Part shown: positions 22,901 to 35,245 of the stretch, one piece after another
Numbering within the stretch: the stretch's first letter is position 1
How the letters are laid out: each line of letters starts with the position of its first letter
Origin: Strigamia acuminata
Lineage: Eukaryota; Arthropoda; Chilopoda; Geophilomorpha; Linotaeniidae
Direction: 5' to 3'
Length of the DNA: 64,000 nt
Assembly: GCA_949358305.1 (NCBI GenBank)
Contig: OX442319.1
Coordinates: forward strand, 7,130,001 to 7,194,000
Notes under the pieces: generated by a model
The model's database searches: none
The model's input: the letters and a program-made list of their open reading frames with translations, nothing else
Told to the model about the DNA's origin: nothing
Position numbers and translations under genes: made by a program

Positions 22901-25900
22901 TTGGGTGTTGCTAAAACTTAGATTGAAGGCTTCTACTAAGGTTTAAACACTATTTCTGAACATTCAGAGACATTGGTCTTGTGGTGTTTGTGCTAAGTCA
23001 ACTGCGATGTGAAATGAGCTCAAAATTTTTTTCTTCAAAATTTAATGCTTGGGTGTTGCTAAAACTTATATTGAAGGCTTCTACTAAGGTTTAAACACTA
23101 TTTCTGAACATACAGAACCATTGGACTTGTGGTGTTTGTGCTAAGTAACTGTGATGAGATCAAAAGTCTATTCTCCCAAATCATTGCTTGGATGTTGCTA
23201 AAACTTACATTGAAGGCTTCTACTAAGGTTTAAACACTATTTCTGAACATTCAGAGACATTGGTCTTGTGGTGTTTGTGCTAAGTCAACTGTGATGAGAT
23301 CAAAAGTCTATTCTCCCAAATCATCGGTTGGATGTTTCTAAAACTTACATTGGAGCCTTCTACTAAGGTTTAAACACTATTTCTGAACATTCAGAGACAT
23401 TGGTCTTATGGTGTTTGTGCTAAGTCAACTATGATGAGATCAAAAGTCTATTCTCCCAAATCATCGGTTGAATGTTTCTAAAACTTACATTGGAGCCTTC
23501 TACTAAGGTTTAAACACTATTTCTGAACATTCAGAGACATTGGTCTTGTGGTGTTTGTGCTAAGTCAACTGTGATGAGATCAAAAGTCTATTCTCCCAAA
23601 TCATCGGTTGGATGTTTCTAAAACTTACATTGGAGCCTTCTACTAAGGTTTAAACACTATTTCTGAACATTCAGAGACATTGGACTTGTGGTGTTTGTGC
23701 TAAGTCAACTGCGATGTGAAATGAGCTCAAAATTTTTTTTTCAAAATTTATTGCTTAGGTGTTGCTAAAACTTATATTGAAGGCTTCTACTAAGGTTTAA
23801 ACACTATTTCTGAACATTCAGAGACATTGGTCTTGTGGTGTTTGTGCTAAGTCAACTGCGATGTGAAATAAGCTCAAAATTTTTTTTTCAAAATTTAATG
23901 CTTGGGTGTTGCTAAAACTTATATTGAAGGCTTCTACTAAGGTTTAAACACTATTTCTGAACATTCAGAGACATTAGACTTGTGGTGTTTGTGCTAAGTC
24001 AACTGTGATGAGATCAAAAGTTTATTCTCCCAAATCATTCGTTGGATGTTTCTAAAACTTACATTGGAGCCTTCTACTAAGGTTTAAACACTATTTCTGA
24101 ACATTCAGAGACATTGGTCTTATGGTGTTTGTGCTAAGTCAACTGTGATGAGATCAAAAGTCTATTCTCCCAAATCATCAGTTGGATGTTTCTAAAACTT
24201 ACATTGGAGCCTTTTACTAAGGTTTAAACACTATTTCTGAACATTCAGAGACATTGGTCTTGTGGTGTTTGTGCTAAGTCAACTGTGATGAGATCAAAAG
24301 TCTATTCTCCCAAATCATCGGTTAAATGTTATAAAACTTACATTGGAGCCTTCTACTAAGGTTTAAACACTATTTCTGAACATTCAGAGACATTGGTCTT
24401 GTGGTGTTTGTGCTAAGTCAACTGTGATGAGATCAAAAGTCTATTCTTCCAAATCATCGGTTAAATGTTTCTAAAACTTACATTGGAGCCTTCTACTAAG
24501 GTTTAAACACTATTTCTGAACATTCAGAGACATTAGACTTGTGGTGTTTGTGCTAAGTAACTGTGATGAGATCAAAAGTCTATTCTCCCAAATCATTGCT
24601 TGGATGTTGCTAAAACTTACATTGAAGGCTTCTACTAAGGTTTAAACACTATTTCTGAACATTCAGAGACATTGGTCTTGTGGTGTTTGTGCTAAGTCAA
24701 CTGTGATGAGATCAAAGTCTATTCTCCCAAATCATCGGTTGGATGTTTCTAAAACTTACATTGGAGCCTTCTACTAAGGTTTAAACACTATTTCTGAACA
24801 TTCAGAGACATTGGTCTTATGGTGTTTGTGCTAAGTCAACTATGATGAGATCAAAAGTCTATTCTCCCAAATCATCGGTTGAATGTTTCTAAAACTTACA
24901 TTGGAGCCTTCTACTAAGGTTTAAACACTATTTCTGAACATTCAGAGACATTGGACTTGTGGTGTTTGTGCTAAGTCAACTGCGATGTAAAATGAGCTCA
25001 AAATTTTTTTTTCAAAATTTATTGCTTAGGTGTTGCTAAAACTTATATTGAAGGCTTCTACTAAGGTTTAAACACTATTTCTGAACATTCAGAGACATTG
25101 GTCTTGTGGTGTTTGTGCTAAGTCAACTGCGATGTAAAATGAGCTCAAAATTTTTTTTTCAAAATTTAATGCTTGGGTGTTGCTAAAACTTATATTGAAG
25201 GCTTCTACTAAGGTTTAAACACTATTTCTGAACATTCAGAGACATTGGACTTGTGGTGTTTGTGCTAAGTCAACTGTGATGAGATCAAAAGTCTATTCTC
25301 TCAAATCATTGGTTGGATGTTTCTAAAACTTACATTGGAGCCTTCTACTAAGGTTTAAACACTATTTCTGAATATTCAGAGACATTGGTCTTGTGGTGTT
25401 TGTGCTAAGTCAACTGTGATGAGATCAAAAGTCTATTCTCCCAAATCATTGGTTGGATGTTTCTAAAACTTACATTGGAGCCTTCTACTAAGGTTTAAAC
25501 ACTATTTCTGAACATTCAGAGACATTGGTCTTGTGGTGTTTGTGCTAAGTCAACTGTGATGAGATCAAAAGTCTATTCTCCCAAATCATCGGTTAAATGT
25601 TTCTAAAACTTACATTGGAGCCTTCTACTAAGGTTTAAACACTATTTCTGAACATTCAGAGACATTGGTCTTGTGGTGTTTGTGCTAAGTCAACTGTGAT
25701 GAGATCAAAAGTCTATTCTCCCAAATCATTGGTTGGATGTTTCTAAAACTTACATTGGAGCCTTCTACTAAGGTTTAAACACTATTTCTGAACATTCAGA
25801 GACATTGGTCTTGTGGTGTTTGTGCTAAGTCAACTGTGATGAGATCAAAAGTCTATTCTCCCAAATCATCGGTTAAATGTTTCTAAAACTTACATTGGAG

Positions 25901-28900
25901 CCTTCTACTAAGGTTTAAACACTATTTCTGAACATTCAGAGACATTGGTCTTGTGGTGTTTGTGCTAAGTCAACTGTGATGAGATCAAAAGTCTATTCTC
26001 CCAAATCATCGGTTGGATGTTTCTAAAACTTACATTGGAGCCTTCTACTAAGGTTTAAACACTATTTCTGAACATTCAGAGACATTGGACTTGTGGTGTT
26101 TGTGCTAAGTCAACTGCGATGTGAAATGAGATCAAAATTTTTTTTTCAAAATTTATTGCTTGGGTGTTGCTAAAACTTAGATTGAAGGCTTCTACTAAGG
26201 TTTAAACACTATTTCTGAACATTCAGAGACATTGGTCTTGTGGTGTTTGTGCTAAGTCAACTGCGATGTGAAATGAGCTCAAAATTTTTTTCTTCAAAAT
26301 TTAATGCTTGGGTGTTGCTAAAACTTATATTGAAGGCTTCTACTAAGGTTTAAACACTATTTCTGAACATACAGAACCATTGGACTTGTGGTGTTTGTGC
26401 TAAGTAACTGTGATGAGATCAAAAGTCTATTCTCCCAAATCATTGCTTGGATGTTGCTAAAACTTACATTGAAGGCTTCTACTAAGGTTTAAACACTATT
26501 TCTGAACATTCAGAGACATTGGTCTTGTGGTGTTTGTGCTAAGTCAACTGTGATGAGATCAAAAGTCTATTCTCCCAAATCATCGGTTGGATGTTTCTAA
26601 AACTTACATTGGAGCCTTCTACTAAGGTTTAAACACTATTTCTGAACATTCAGAGACATTGGTCTTATGGTGTTTGTGCTAAGTCAACTATGATGAGATC
26701 AAAAGTCTATTCTCCCAAATCATCGGTTGAATGTTTCTAAAACTTACATTGGAGCCTTCTACTAAGGTTTAAACACTATTTCTGAACATTCAGAGACATT
26801 GGTCTTGTGGTGTTTGTGCTAAGTCAACTGTGATGAGATCAAAAGTCTATTCTCCCAAATCATCGGTTGGATGTTTCTAAAACTTACATTGGAGCCTTCT
26901 ACTAAGGTTTAAACACTATTTCTGAACATTCAGAGACATTGGACTTGTGGTGTTTGTGCTAAGTCAACTGCGATGTGAAATGAGCTCAAAATTTTTTTTT
27001 CAAAATTTATTGCTTAGGTGTTGCTAAAACTTATATTGAAGGCTTCTACTAAGGTTTAAACACTATTTCTGAACATTCAGAGACATTGGTCTTGTGGTGT
27101 TTGTGCTAAGTCAACTGCGATGTGAAATAAGCTCAAAATTTTTTTTTCAAAATTTAATGCTTGGGTGTTGCTAAAACTTATATTGAAGGCTTCTACTAAG
27201 GTTTAAACACTATTTCTGAACATTCAGAGACATTAGACTTGTGGTGTTTGTGCTAAGTCAACTGTGATGAGATCAAAAGTTTATTCTCCCAAATCATTCG
27301 TTGGATGTTTCTAAAACTTACATTGGAGCCTTCTACTAAGGTTTAAACACTATTTCTGAACATTCAGAGACATTGGTCTTATGGTGTTTGTGCTAAGTCA
27401 ACTGTGATGAGATCAAAAGTCTATTCTCCCAAATCATCAGTTGGATGTTTCTAAAACTTACATTGGAGCCTTTTACTAAGGTTTAAACACTATTTCTGAA
27501 CATTCAGAGACATTGGTCTTGTGGTGTTTGTGCTAAGTCAACTGTGATGAGATCAAAAGTCTATTCTCCCAAATCATCGGTTAAATGTTATAAAACTTAC
27601 ATTGGAGCCTTCTACTAAGGTTTAAACACTATTTCTGAACATTCAGAGACATTGGTCTTGTGGTGTTTGTGCTAAGTCAACTGTGATGAGATCAAAAGTC
27701 TATTCTTCCAAATCATCGGTTAAATGTTTCTAAAACTTACATTGGAGCCTTCTACTAAGGTTTAAACACTATTTCTGAACATTCAGAGACATTAGACTTG
27801 TGGTGTTTGTGCTAAGTAACTGTGATGAGATCAAAAGTCTATTCTCCCAAATCATTGCTTGGATGTTGCTAAAACTTACATTGAAGGCTTCTACTAAGGT
27901 TTAAACACTATTTCTGAACATTCAGAGACATTGGTCTTGTGGTGTTTGTGCTAAGTCAACTGTGATGAGATCAAAGTCTATTCTCCCAAATCATCGGTTG
28001 GATGTTTCTAAAACTTACATTGGAGCCTTCTACTAAGGTTTAAACACTATTTCTGAACATTCAGAGACATTGGTCTTATGGTGTTTGTGCTAAGTCAACT
28101 ATGATGAGATCAAAAGTCTATTCTCCCAAATCATCGGTTGAATGTTTCTAAAACTTACATTGGAGCCTTCTACTAAGGTTTAAACACTATTTCTGAACAT
28201 TCAGAGACATTGGACTTGTGGTGTTTGTGCTAAGTCAACTGCGATGTAAAATGAGCTCAAAATTTTTTTTTCAAAATTTATTGCTTAGGTGTTGCTAAAA
28301 CTTATATTGAAGGCTTCTACTAAGGTTTAAACACTATTTCTGAACATTCAGAGACATTGGTCTTGTGGTGTTTGTGCTAAGTCAACTGCGATGTAAAATG
28401 AGCTCAAAATTTTTTTTTCAAAATTTAATGCTTGGGTGTTGCTAAAACTTATATTGAAGGCTTCTACTAAGGTTTAAACACTATTTCTGAACATTCAGAG
28501 ACATTGGACTTGTGGTGTTTGTGCTAAGTCAACTGTGATGAGATCAAAAGTCTATTCTCTCAAATCATTGGTTGGATGTTTCTAAAACTTACATTGGAGC
28601 CTTCTACTAAGGTTTAAACACTATTTCTGAATATTCAGAGACATTGGTCTTGTGGTGTTTGTGCTAAGTCAACTGTGATGAGATCAAAAGTCTATTCTCC
28701 CAAATCATTGGTTGGATGTTTCTAAAACTTACATTGGAGCCTTCTACTAAGGTTTAAACACTATTTCTGAACATTCAGAGACATTGGTCTTGTGGTGTTT
28801 GTGCTAAGTCAACTGTGATGAGATCAAAAGTCTATTCTCCCAAATCATCGGTTAAATGTTTCTAAAACTTACATTGGAGCCTTCTACTAAGGTTTAAACA

Positions 28901-31900
28901 CTATTTCTGAACATTCAGAGACATTGGTCTTGTGGTGTTTGTGCTAAGTCAACTGTGATGAGATCAAAAGTCTATTCTCCCAAATCATTGGTTGGATGTT
29001 TCTAAAACTTACATTGGAGCCTTCTACTAAGGTTTAAACACTATTTCTGAACATTCAGAGACATTGGTCTTGTGGTGTTTGTGCTAAGTCAACTGTGATG
29101 AGATCAAAAGTCTATTCTCCCAAATCATCGGTTGAATGTTTCTAAAACTTACATTGGAGCCTTCTACTAAGGTTTAAACACTATTTCTGAACATTCAGAG
29201 ACATTGGTCTTGTGGTGTTTGTGCTAAGTCAACTGTGATGAGATCAAAAGTCTATTCTCCCAAATCATCGGTTAAATGTTATAAAACTTACATTGGAGCC
29301 TTCTACTAAGGTTTAAACACTATTTCTGAACATTCAGAGACATTGGTCTTGTGGTGTTTGTGCTAAGTCAACTGTGATGAGATCAAAAGTCTATTCTCCC
29401 AAATCATCGGTTGGATGTTTCTAAAACTTACATTGGAGCCTTCTACTAAGGTTTAAACACTATTTCTGAACATTCAGAGACATTGGTCTTGTGGTGTTTG
29501 TGCTAAGTCAACTGTGATGAGATCAAAAGTCTATTCTCCCAAATCATTGGTTGGATGTTTCTAAAACTTACATTGGAGCCTTCTACTAAGGTTTAAACAC
29601 TATTTCTGAACATTCAGAGACATTGGTCTTGTGGTGTTTGTGCTAAGTCAACTGTGATGAGATCAAAAGTCTATTCTCCCAAATCATCGGTTAAATGTTT
29701 CTAAAACTTACATTGGAGCCTTCTACTAAGGTTTAAACACTATTTCTGAACATTCAGAGACATTGGTCTTGTGGTGTTTGTGCTAAGTCAACTGTGATGA
29801 GATCAAAAGTCTATTCTCCCAAATCATCGGTTGAATGTTTCTAAAACTTACATTGGAGCCTTCTACTAAGGTTTAAACACTATTTCTGAACATTCAGAGA
29901 CATTGGACTTGTGGTGTTAGTGCTAAGTCAACTGCGATGTAAAATGAGCTCAAAATTTTTTTTTCAAAATTTATTGCTTAGGTGTTGCTAAAACTTATAT
30001 TGAAGGCTTCTACTAAGGTTTAAACACTATTTCTGAACATTCAGAGACATTGGACTTGTGGTGTTTGTGCTAAGTCAACTGTGATGAGATCAAAAGTCTA
30101 TTCTCCCAAATCATTGGTTGGATGTTTCTAAAACTTACATTGGAGCCTTCTACTAAGGTTTAAACACTATTTCTGAACATTCAGAGACATTGGTCTTGTG
30201 GTGTTTGTGCTAAGTCAACTGTGATGAGATCAAAAGTCTATTCTCCCAAATCATTGGTTGGATGTTTCTAAAACTTACATTGGAGCCTTCTACTAAGGTT
30301 TAAACACTATTTCTGAACATTCAGAGACATTGGTCTTGTGGTGTTTGTGCTAAGTCAACTGTGATGAGATCAAAAGTCTATTCTCCCAAATCATCGGTTA
30401 AATGTTTCTAAAACTTACATTGGAGCCTTCTACTAAGGTTTAAACACTATTTCTGAACATTCAGAGACATTGGTCTTGTGGTGTTTGTGCTAAGTCAACT
30501 GTGATGAGATCAAAAGTCTATTCTCCCAAATCATCGGTTGGATGTTTCTAAAACTTACATTGGAGCCTTCTACTAAGGTTTAAACACTATTTCTGAACAT
30601 TCAGAGACATTGGACTTGTGGTGTTTGTGCTAAGTCAACTGCGATGTGAAATGAGATCAAAATTTTTTTTTCAAAATTTATTGCTTGGGTGTTGCTAAAA
30701 CTTAGATTGAAGGCTTCTACTAAGGTTTAAACACTATTTCTGAACATTCAGAGACATTGGTCTTGTGGTGTTTGTGCTAAGTCAACTGCGATGTGAAATG
30801 AGCTCAAAATTTTTTTCTTCAAAATTTAATGCTTGGGTGTTGCTAAAACTTATATTGAAGGCTTCTACTAAGGTTTAAACACTATTTCTGAACATACAGA
30901 GACATTGGACTTGTGGTGTTTGTGCTAAGTAACTGTGATGAGATCAAAAGTCTATTCTCCCAAATCATTGCTTGGATGTTGCTAAAACTTACATTGAAGG
31001 CTTCTACTAAGGTTTAAACACTATTTCTGAACATTCAGAGACATTGGTCTTGTGGTGTTTGTGCTAAGTCAACTGTGATGAGATCAAAAGTCTATTCTCC
31101 CAAATCATCGGTTGGATGTTTCTAAAACTTACATTGGAGCCTTCTACTAAGGTTTAAACACTATTTCTGAACATTCAGAGACATTGGTCTTATGGTGTTT
31201 GTGCTAAGTCAACTATGATGAGATCAAAAGTCTATTCTCCCAAATCATCGGTTGAATGTTTCTAAAACTTACATTGGAGCCTTCTACTAAGGTTTAAACA
31301 CTATTTCTGAACATTCAGAGACATTGGTCTTGTGGTGTTTGTGCTAAGTCAACTGTGATGAGATCAAAAGTCTATTCTCCCAAATCATCGGTTGGATGTT
31401 TCTAAAACTTACATTGGAGCCTTCTACTAAGGTTTAAACACTATTTCTGAACATTCAGAGACATTGGACTTGTGGTGTTTGTGCTAAGTCAACTGCGATG
31501 TGAAATGAGCTCAAAATTTTTTTTTCAAAATTTATTGCTTAGGTGTTGCTAAAACTTATATTGAAGGCTTCTACTAAGGTTTAAACACTATTTCTGAACA
31601 TTCAGAGACATTGGTCTTGTGGTGTTTGTGCTAAGTCAACTGCGATGTGAAATGAGCTCAAAATTTTTTTTTCAAAATTTAATGCTTGGGTGTTGCTAAA
31701 ACTTATATTGAAGGCTTCTACTAAGGTTTAAACACTATTTCTGAACATTCAGAGACATTAGACTTGTGGTGTTTGTGCTAAGTCAACTGTGATGAGATCA
31801 AAAGTTTATTCTCCCAAATCATTCGTTGGATGTTTCTAAAACTTACATTGGAGCCTTCTACTAAGGTTTAAACACTATTTCTGAACATTCAGAGACATTG

Positions 31901-33608
31901 GTCTTATGGTGTTTGTGCTAAGTCAACTGTGATGAGATCAAAAGTCTATTCTCCCAAATCATCAGTTGGATGTTTCTAAAACTTACATTGGAGCCTTTTA
32001 CTAAGGTTTAAACACTATTTCTGAACATTCAGAGACATTGGTCTTGTGGTGTTTGTGCTAAGTCAACTGTGATGAGATCAAAAGTCTATTCTTCCAAATC
32101 ATCGGTTAAATGTTTCTAAAACTTACATTGGAGCCTTCTACTAAGGTTTAAACACTATTTCTGAACATTCAGAGACATTGGACTTGTGGTGTTTGTGCTA
32201 AGTAACTGTGATGAGATCAAAAGTCTATTCTCCCAAATCATTGCTTGGATGTTGCTAAAACTTACATTGAAGGCTTCTACTAAGGTTTAAACACTATTTC
32301 TGAACATTCAGAGACATTGGTCTTGTGGTGTTTGTGCTAAGTCAACTGTGATGAGATCAAAGTCTATTCTCCCAAATCATCGGTTGGATGTTTCTAAAAC
32401 TTACATTGGAGCCTTCTACTAAGGTTTAAACACTATTTCTGAACATTCAGAGACATTGGTCTTATGGTGTTTGTGCTAAGTCAACTATGATGAGATCAAA
32501 AGTCTATTCTCCCAAATCATCGGTTGAATGTTTCTAAAACTTACATTGGAGCCTTCTACTAAGGTTTAAACACTATTTCTGAACATTCAGAGACATTGGA
32601 CTTGTGGTGTTTGTGCTAAGTCAACTGCGATGTAAAATGAGCTCAAAATTTTTTTTTCAAAATTTATTGCTTAGGTGTTGCTAAAACTTATATTGAAGAC
32701 TTCTACTAAGGTTTAAACACTATTTCTGAACATTCAGAGACATTGGTCTTGTGGTGTTTGTGCTAAGTCAACTGCGATGTAAAATGAGCTCAAAATTTTT
32801 TTTTCAAAATTTAATGCTTGGGTGTTGCTAAAACTTATATTGAAGGCTTCTACTAAGGTTTAAACACTATTTCTGAACATTCAGAGACATTGGACTTGTG
32901 GTGTTTGTGCTAAGTCAACTGTGATGAGATCAAAAGTCTATTCTCCCAAATCATTGGTTGGATGTTTCTAAAACTTACATTGGAGCCTTCTACTAAGGTT
33001 TAAACACTATTTCTGAATATTCAGAGACATTGGTCTTGTGGTGTTTGTGCTAAGTCAACTGTGATGAGATCAAAAGTCTATTCTCCCAAATCATTGGTTG
33101 GATGTTTCTAAAACTTACATTGGAGCCTTCTACTAAGGTTTAAACACTATTTCTGAACATTCAGAGACATTGGTCTTGTGGTGTTTGTGCTAAGTCAACT
33201 GTGATGAGATCAAAAGTCTATTCTCCCAAATCATCGGTTAAATGTTTCTAAAACTTACATTGGAGCCTTCTACTAAGGTTTAAACACTATTTCTGAACAT
33301 TCAGAGACATTGGACTTGTGGTGTTTGTGCTAAGTAACTGTGATGAGATCAAAAGTCTATTCTCCCAAATCATTGCTTGGATGTTGCTAAAACTTACATT
33401 GAAGGCTTCTACTAAGGTTTAAACACTATTTCTGAACATTCAGAGACATTGGTCTTGTGGTGTTTGTGCTAAGTCAACTGTGATGAGATCAAAGTCTATT
33501 CTCCCAAATCATCGGTTGGATGTTTCTAAAACTTACATTGGAGCCTTCTACTAAGGTTTAAACACTATTTCTGAACATTCAGAGACATTGGTCTTATGGT
33601 GTTTGTGC
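10980..33608 (+). repeat. 140-bp satellite tandem array with higher-order structure
   Basis: About 22.6 kb of head-to-tail monomers. The block beginning CTTGTGGTGTTTGTGCTAAG recurs every 140 bases (for example 11401, 11541, 11681), giving about 160 copies. Class A has the centre TGTGATGAGATCAAAAGTC. Class B has TGCGATGTGAAATGAGCTC followed by a T-rich run. Class C has the left half of A with a one-base-shorter AAGTAACTG and the right half of B. All share the segment from TCTACTAAGGTTTAAACAC to CATTCAGAGACATT, which carries the GTTTAAAC palindrome and TCTGAACATTCAGA. No ORF of note is present. The left edge is a BEL-TK LTR end and the right edge a BEL-2 LTR start. Confidence 0.97.
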
Positions 33609-34527
33609 TGTTGCTAGCAACCGCGATGGAATCGTTAGCGGTTCAACTTTTGGTTTTTAGACAGAAAGTGCCTTTAGATTTTCAATAATCTTTTTGTCTT
33701 CATTTAGTATTTTCTAGCCTGATCGCCAGGAATTTGGAGCACTTACCTGCACTGATTTCTTGGTCTTGACCGTCTGGACGAGCTGCGTTGCCATGCCAAC
33801 TCGTCACTGTTTTAGATTTAAGTTTTAGTAGAGCTTAGAGCATTTTCTCCTATGTTTGTATAAGTTTTTAGGCCTCCCGTGTTTGAGCGCCATCTCTTGT
33901 TCTGCTTGGTAATTAGTTATTGTTGTTGATATGCCTTATTGACAAGTGTTAAAGTGTTATTTGATTTAAGTGACACTGCTCATGCCTGTCAAAGCTTTGA
34001 GCTGTGTCTGAGGTTTAGTTTTGGGCCTTTCAGGCCAGAGTGTTCTTTGCCTGAGTGCATCTGTTACTTATAAGTATTTATTTCCTATGTATTTGCTTTA
34101 TTTCCATGTAACTGATGCATTTCGCTCATTTTGTTCTTGCCTATTGTCGCGCGCCTAACAATGAGCGCGTGCCTCTTGTGTTGTTGAAACTTAACCCTAA
34201 CGGTTGAGTTTTTTTTTCCTCTCTCTCACTTTGGAATAAAACTGTTGTTTTCTTCCCCAAACCAGTCTATTTCTTCTGCCTACATGATGTGTAGTGAGTA
34301 GAGAACCGGGCGCGCTTTCTCCTCCTACTGGCCGCCACTTTGTGAGTTGATTCGAACGTTTATGCCTGAGATCGTTAACCCTAATTTGCCGTGGTTGGGC
34401 CCGACCTTGTCTGGTTGCGCATGCGCACGTCCACACACCCACTATACTTTCACTTTTCTCCTGGGATTTCTTCCGCCATCGTCGCTGACCGTTTCCCCGT
34501 CCTGGTCTGTTGCCAGTGCTAGCAACA
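33609..34527 (+). repeat. BEL-2 5' LTR, 919 bp
   Basis: Begins TGTTGCTAGCAACC directly after satellite sequence and ends GTGCTAGCAACA. The tips form a perfect 10-base inverted repeat (TGTTGCTAGC and GCTAGCAACA). The 3' boundary rests on this inverted repeat, because no second LTR is in the window. A GGAATAAAAC polyadenylation-like signal occurs near 34231. Confidence 0.8.
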
Positions 34528-35245
34528 GAATTCACTTCGTGGTGCCGTTTTGCTTGACCAGGATAGATGACCGTTTTCGCCAGTTGTGTGCGCCTGATCA
34601 TCGCGTGCGACTGCGAGCTTCGACCGTCTGTTTCCTGCCTGAGTTTGCGCCAGTGTTTAGTCCAGTCGTCGCTGTCGTGTGTGTCCAGCGTGTGGTTCCT
34701 TGTAGGCAATCGAGCTGCAGAGAAGCCGCATCCAGTTTACGCCGTCGTGTCGAGTGGATCGTCCAGTTGGCGTCCGAATTTCGTCGTGTGATCACAACGC
34801 AGCGTGCATTTGTGCTTTCCATTCTGGAAGATGACATTTCTTGTGTCTTTTCTTGGCTTTTTGGGGGTTTTTTCGAGTCGATTAGCTTAGTGTGTGTATC
34901 AGATTCGGGGAAAAAGTGTGTCTTTTTGTGTAAAGAGTATCTTATCGTGTTAGCTCCGTATAACTGCTGGAAAAAGCAGGGGAGTTTAAGTCGCTTTAGA
35001 TAAGATAGTTTCTAGACGTTGTATCGTCTCGTTAGTTAGCTAAAAGATAGTTTCTAGACGTCTGACCGTCTTGTTAGTTGTGTGTTTCTCAGTGAAGCTC
35101 ACGCGCCATTGGTTGCTATCAAACCGTGGTGTTGTTTTCTTGCTTACGCCAGTGGCAGTTGTGTCGCCTTGGTGTCTTGCCGTGTGTTAAAAGTTACCGT
35201 GCTATCTAATTGTCTTTGCTTTCCTACTTGCAGAGGACAGTTGGC
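34528..35245 (+). other. BEL-2 leader with tandem 40-bp duplication and candidate 3' splice site
   Basis: About 720 bases without a supported gene. A pyrimidine-rich tract ending CTACTTGCAG at 35224-35233 lies 12 bases before the ATG and has the form of a 3' splice site, so the leader may be spliced. I could not fix a donor. Two imperfect copies of a roughly 40-bp unit sharing GATAGTTTCTAGACGT occupy about 35003-35083. A TGG-initiated primer-binding site may lie near 34540 (TGGTGCCGTTTTGC), but I cannot match a tRNA. Confidence 0.5.

Noticed and set aside
10980-33608. CRISPR array
   Set aside because: The whole 140-bp unit repeats with no unique spacers, and the locus is eukaryotic. It is a satellite.
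34197-35003. Overlapping ORFs on both strands in the BEL-2 LTR and leader
   Set aside because: No domain, no conservation evidence, and they cross the LTR boundary. Treated as chance.
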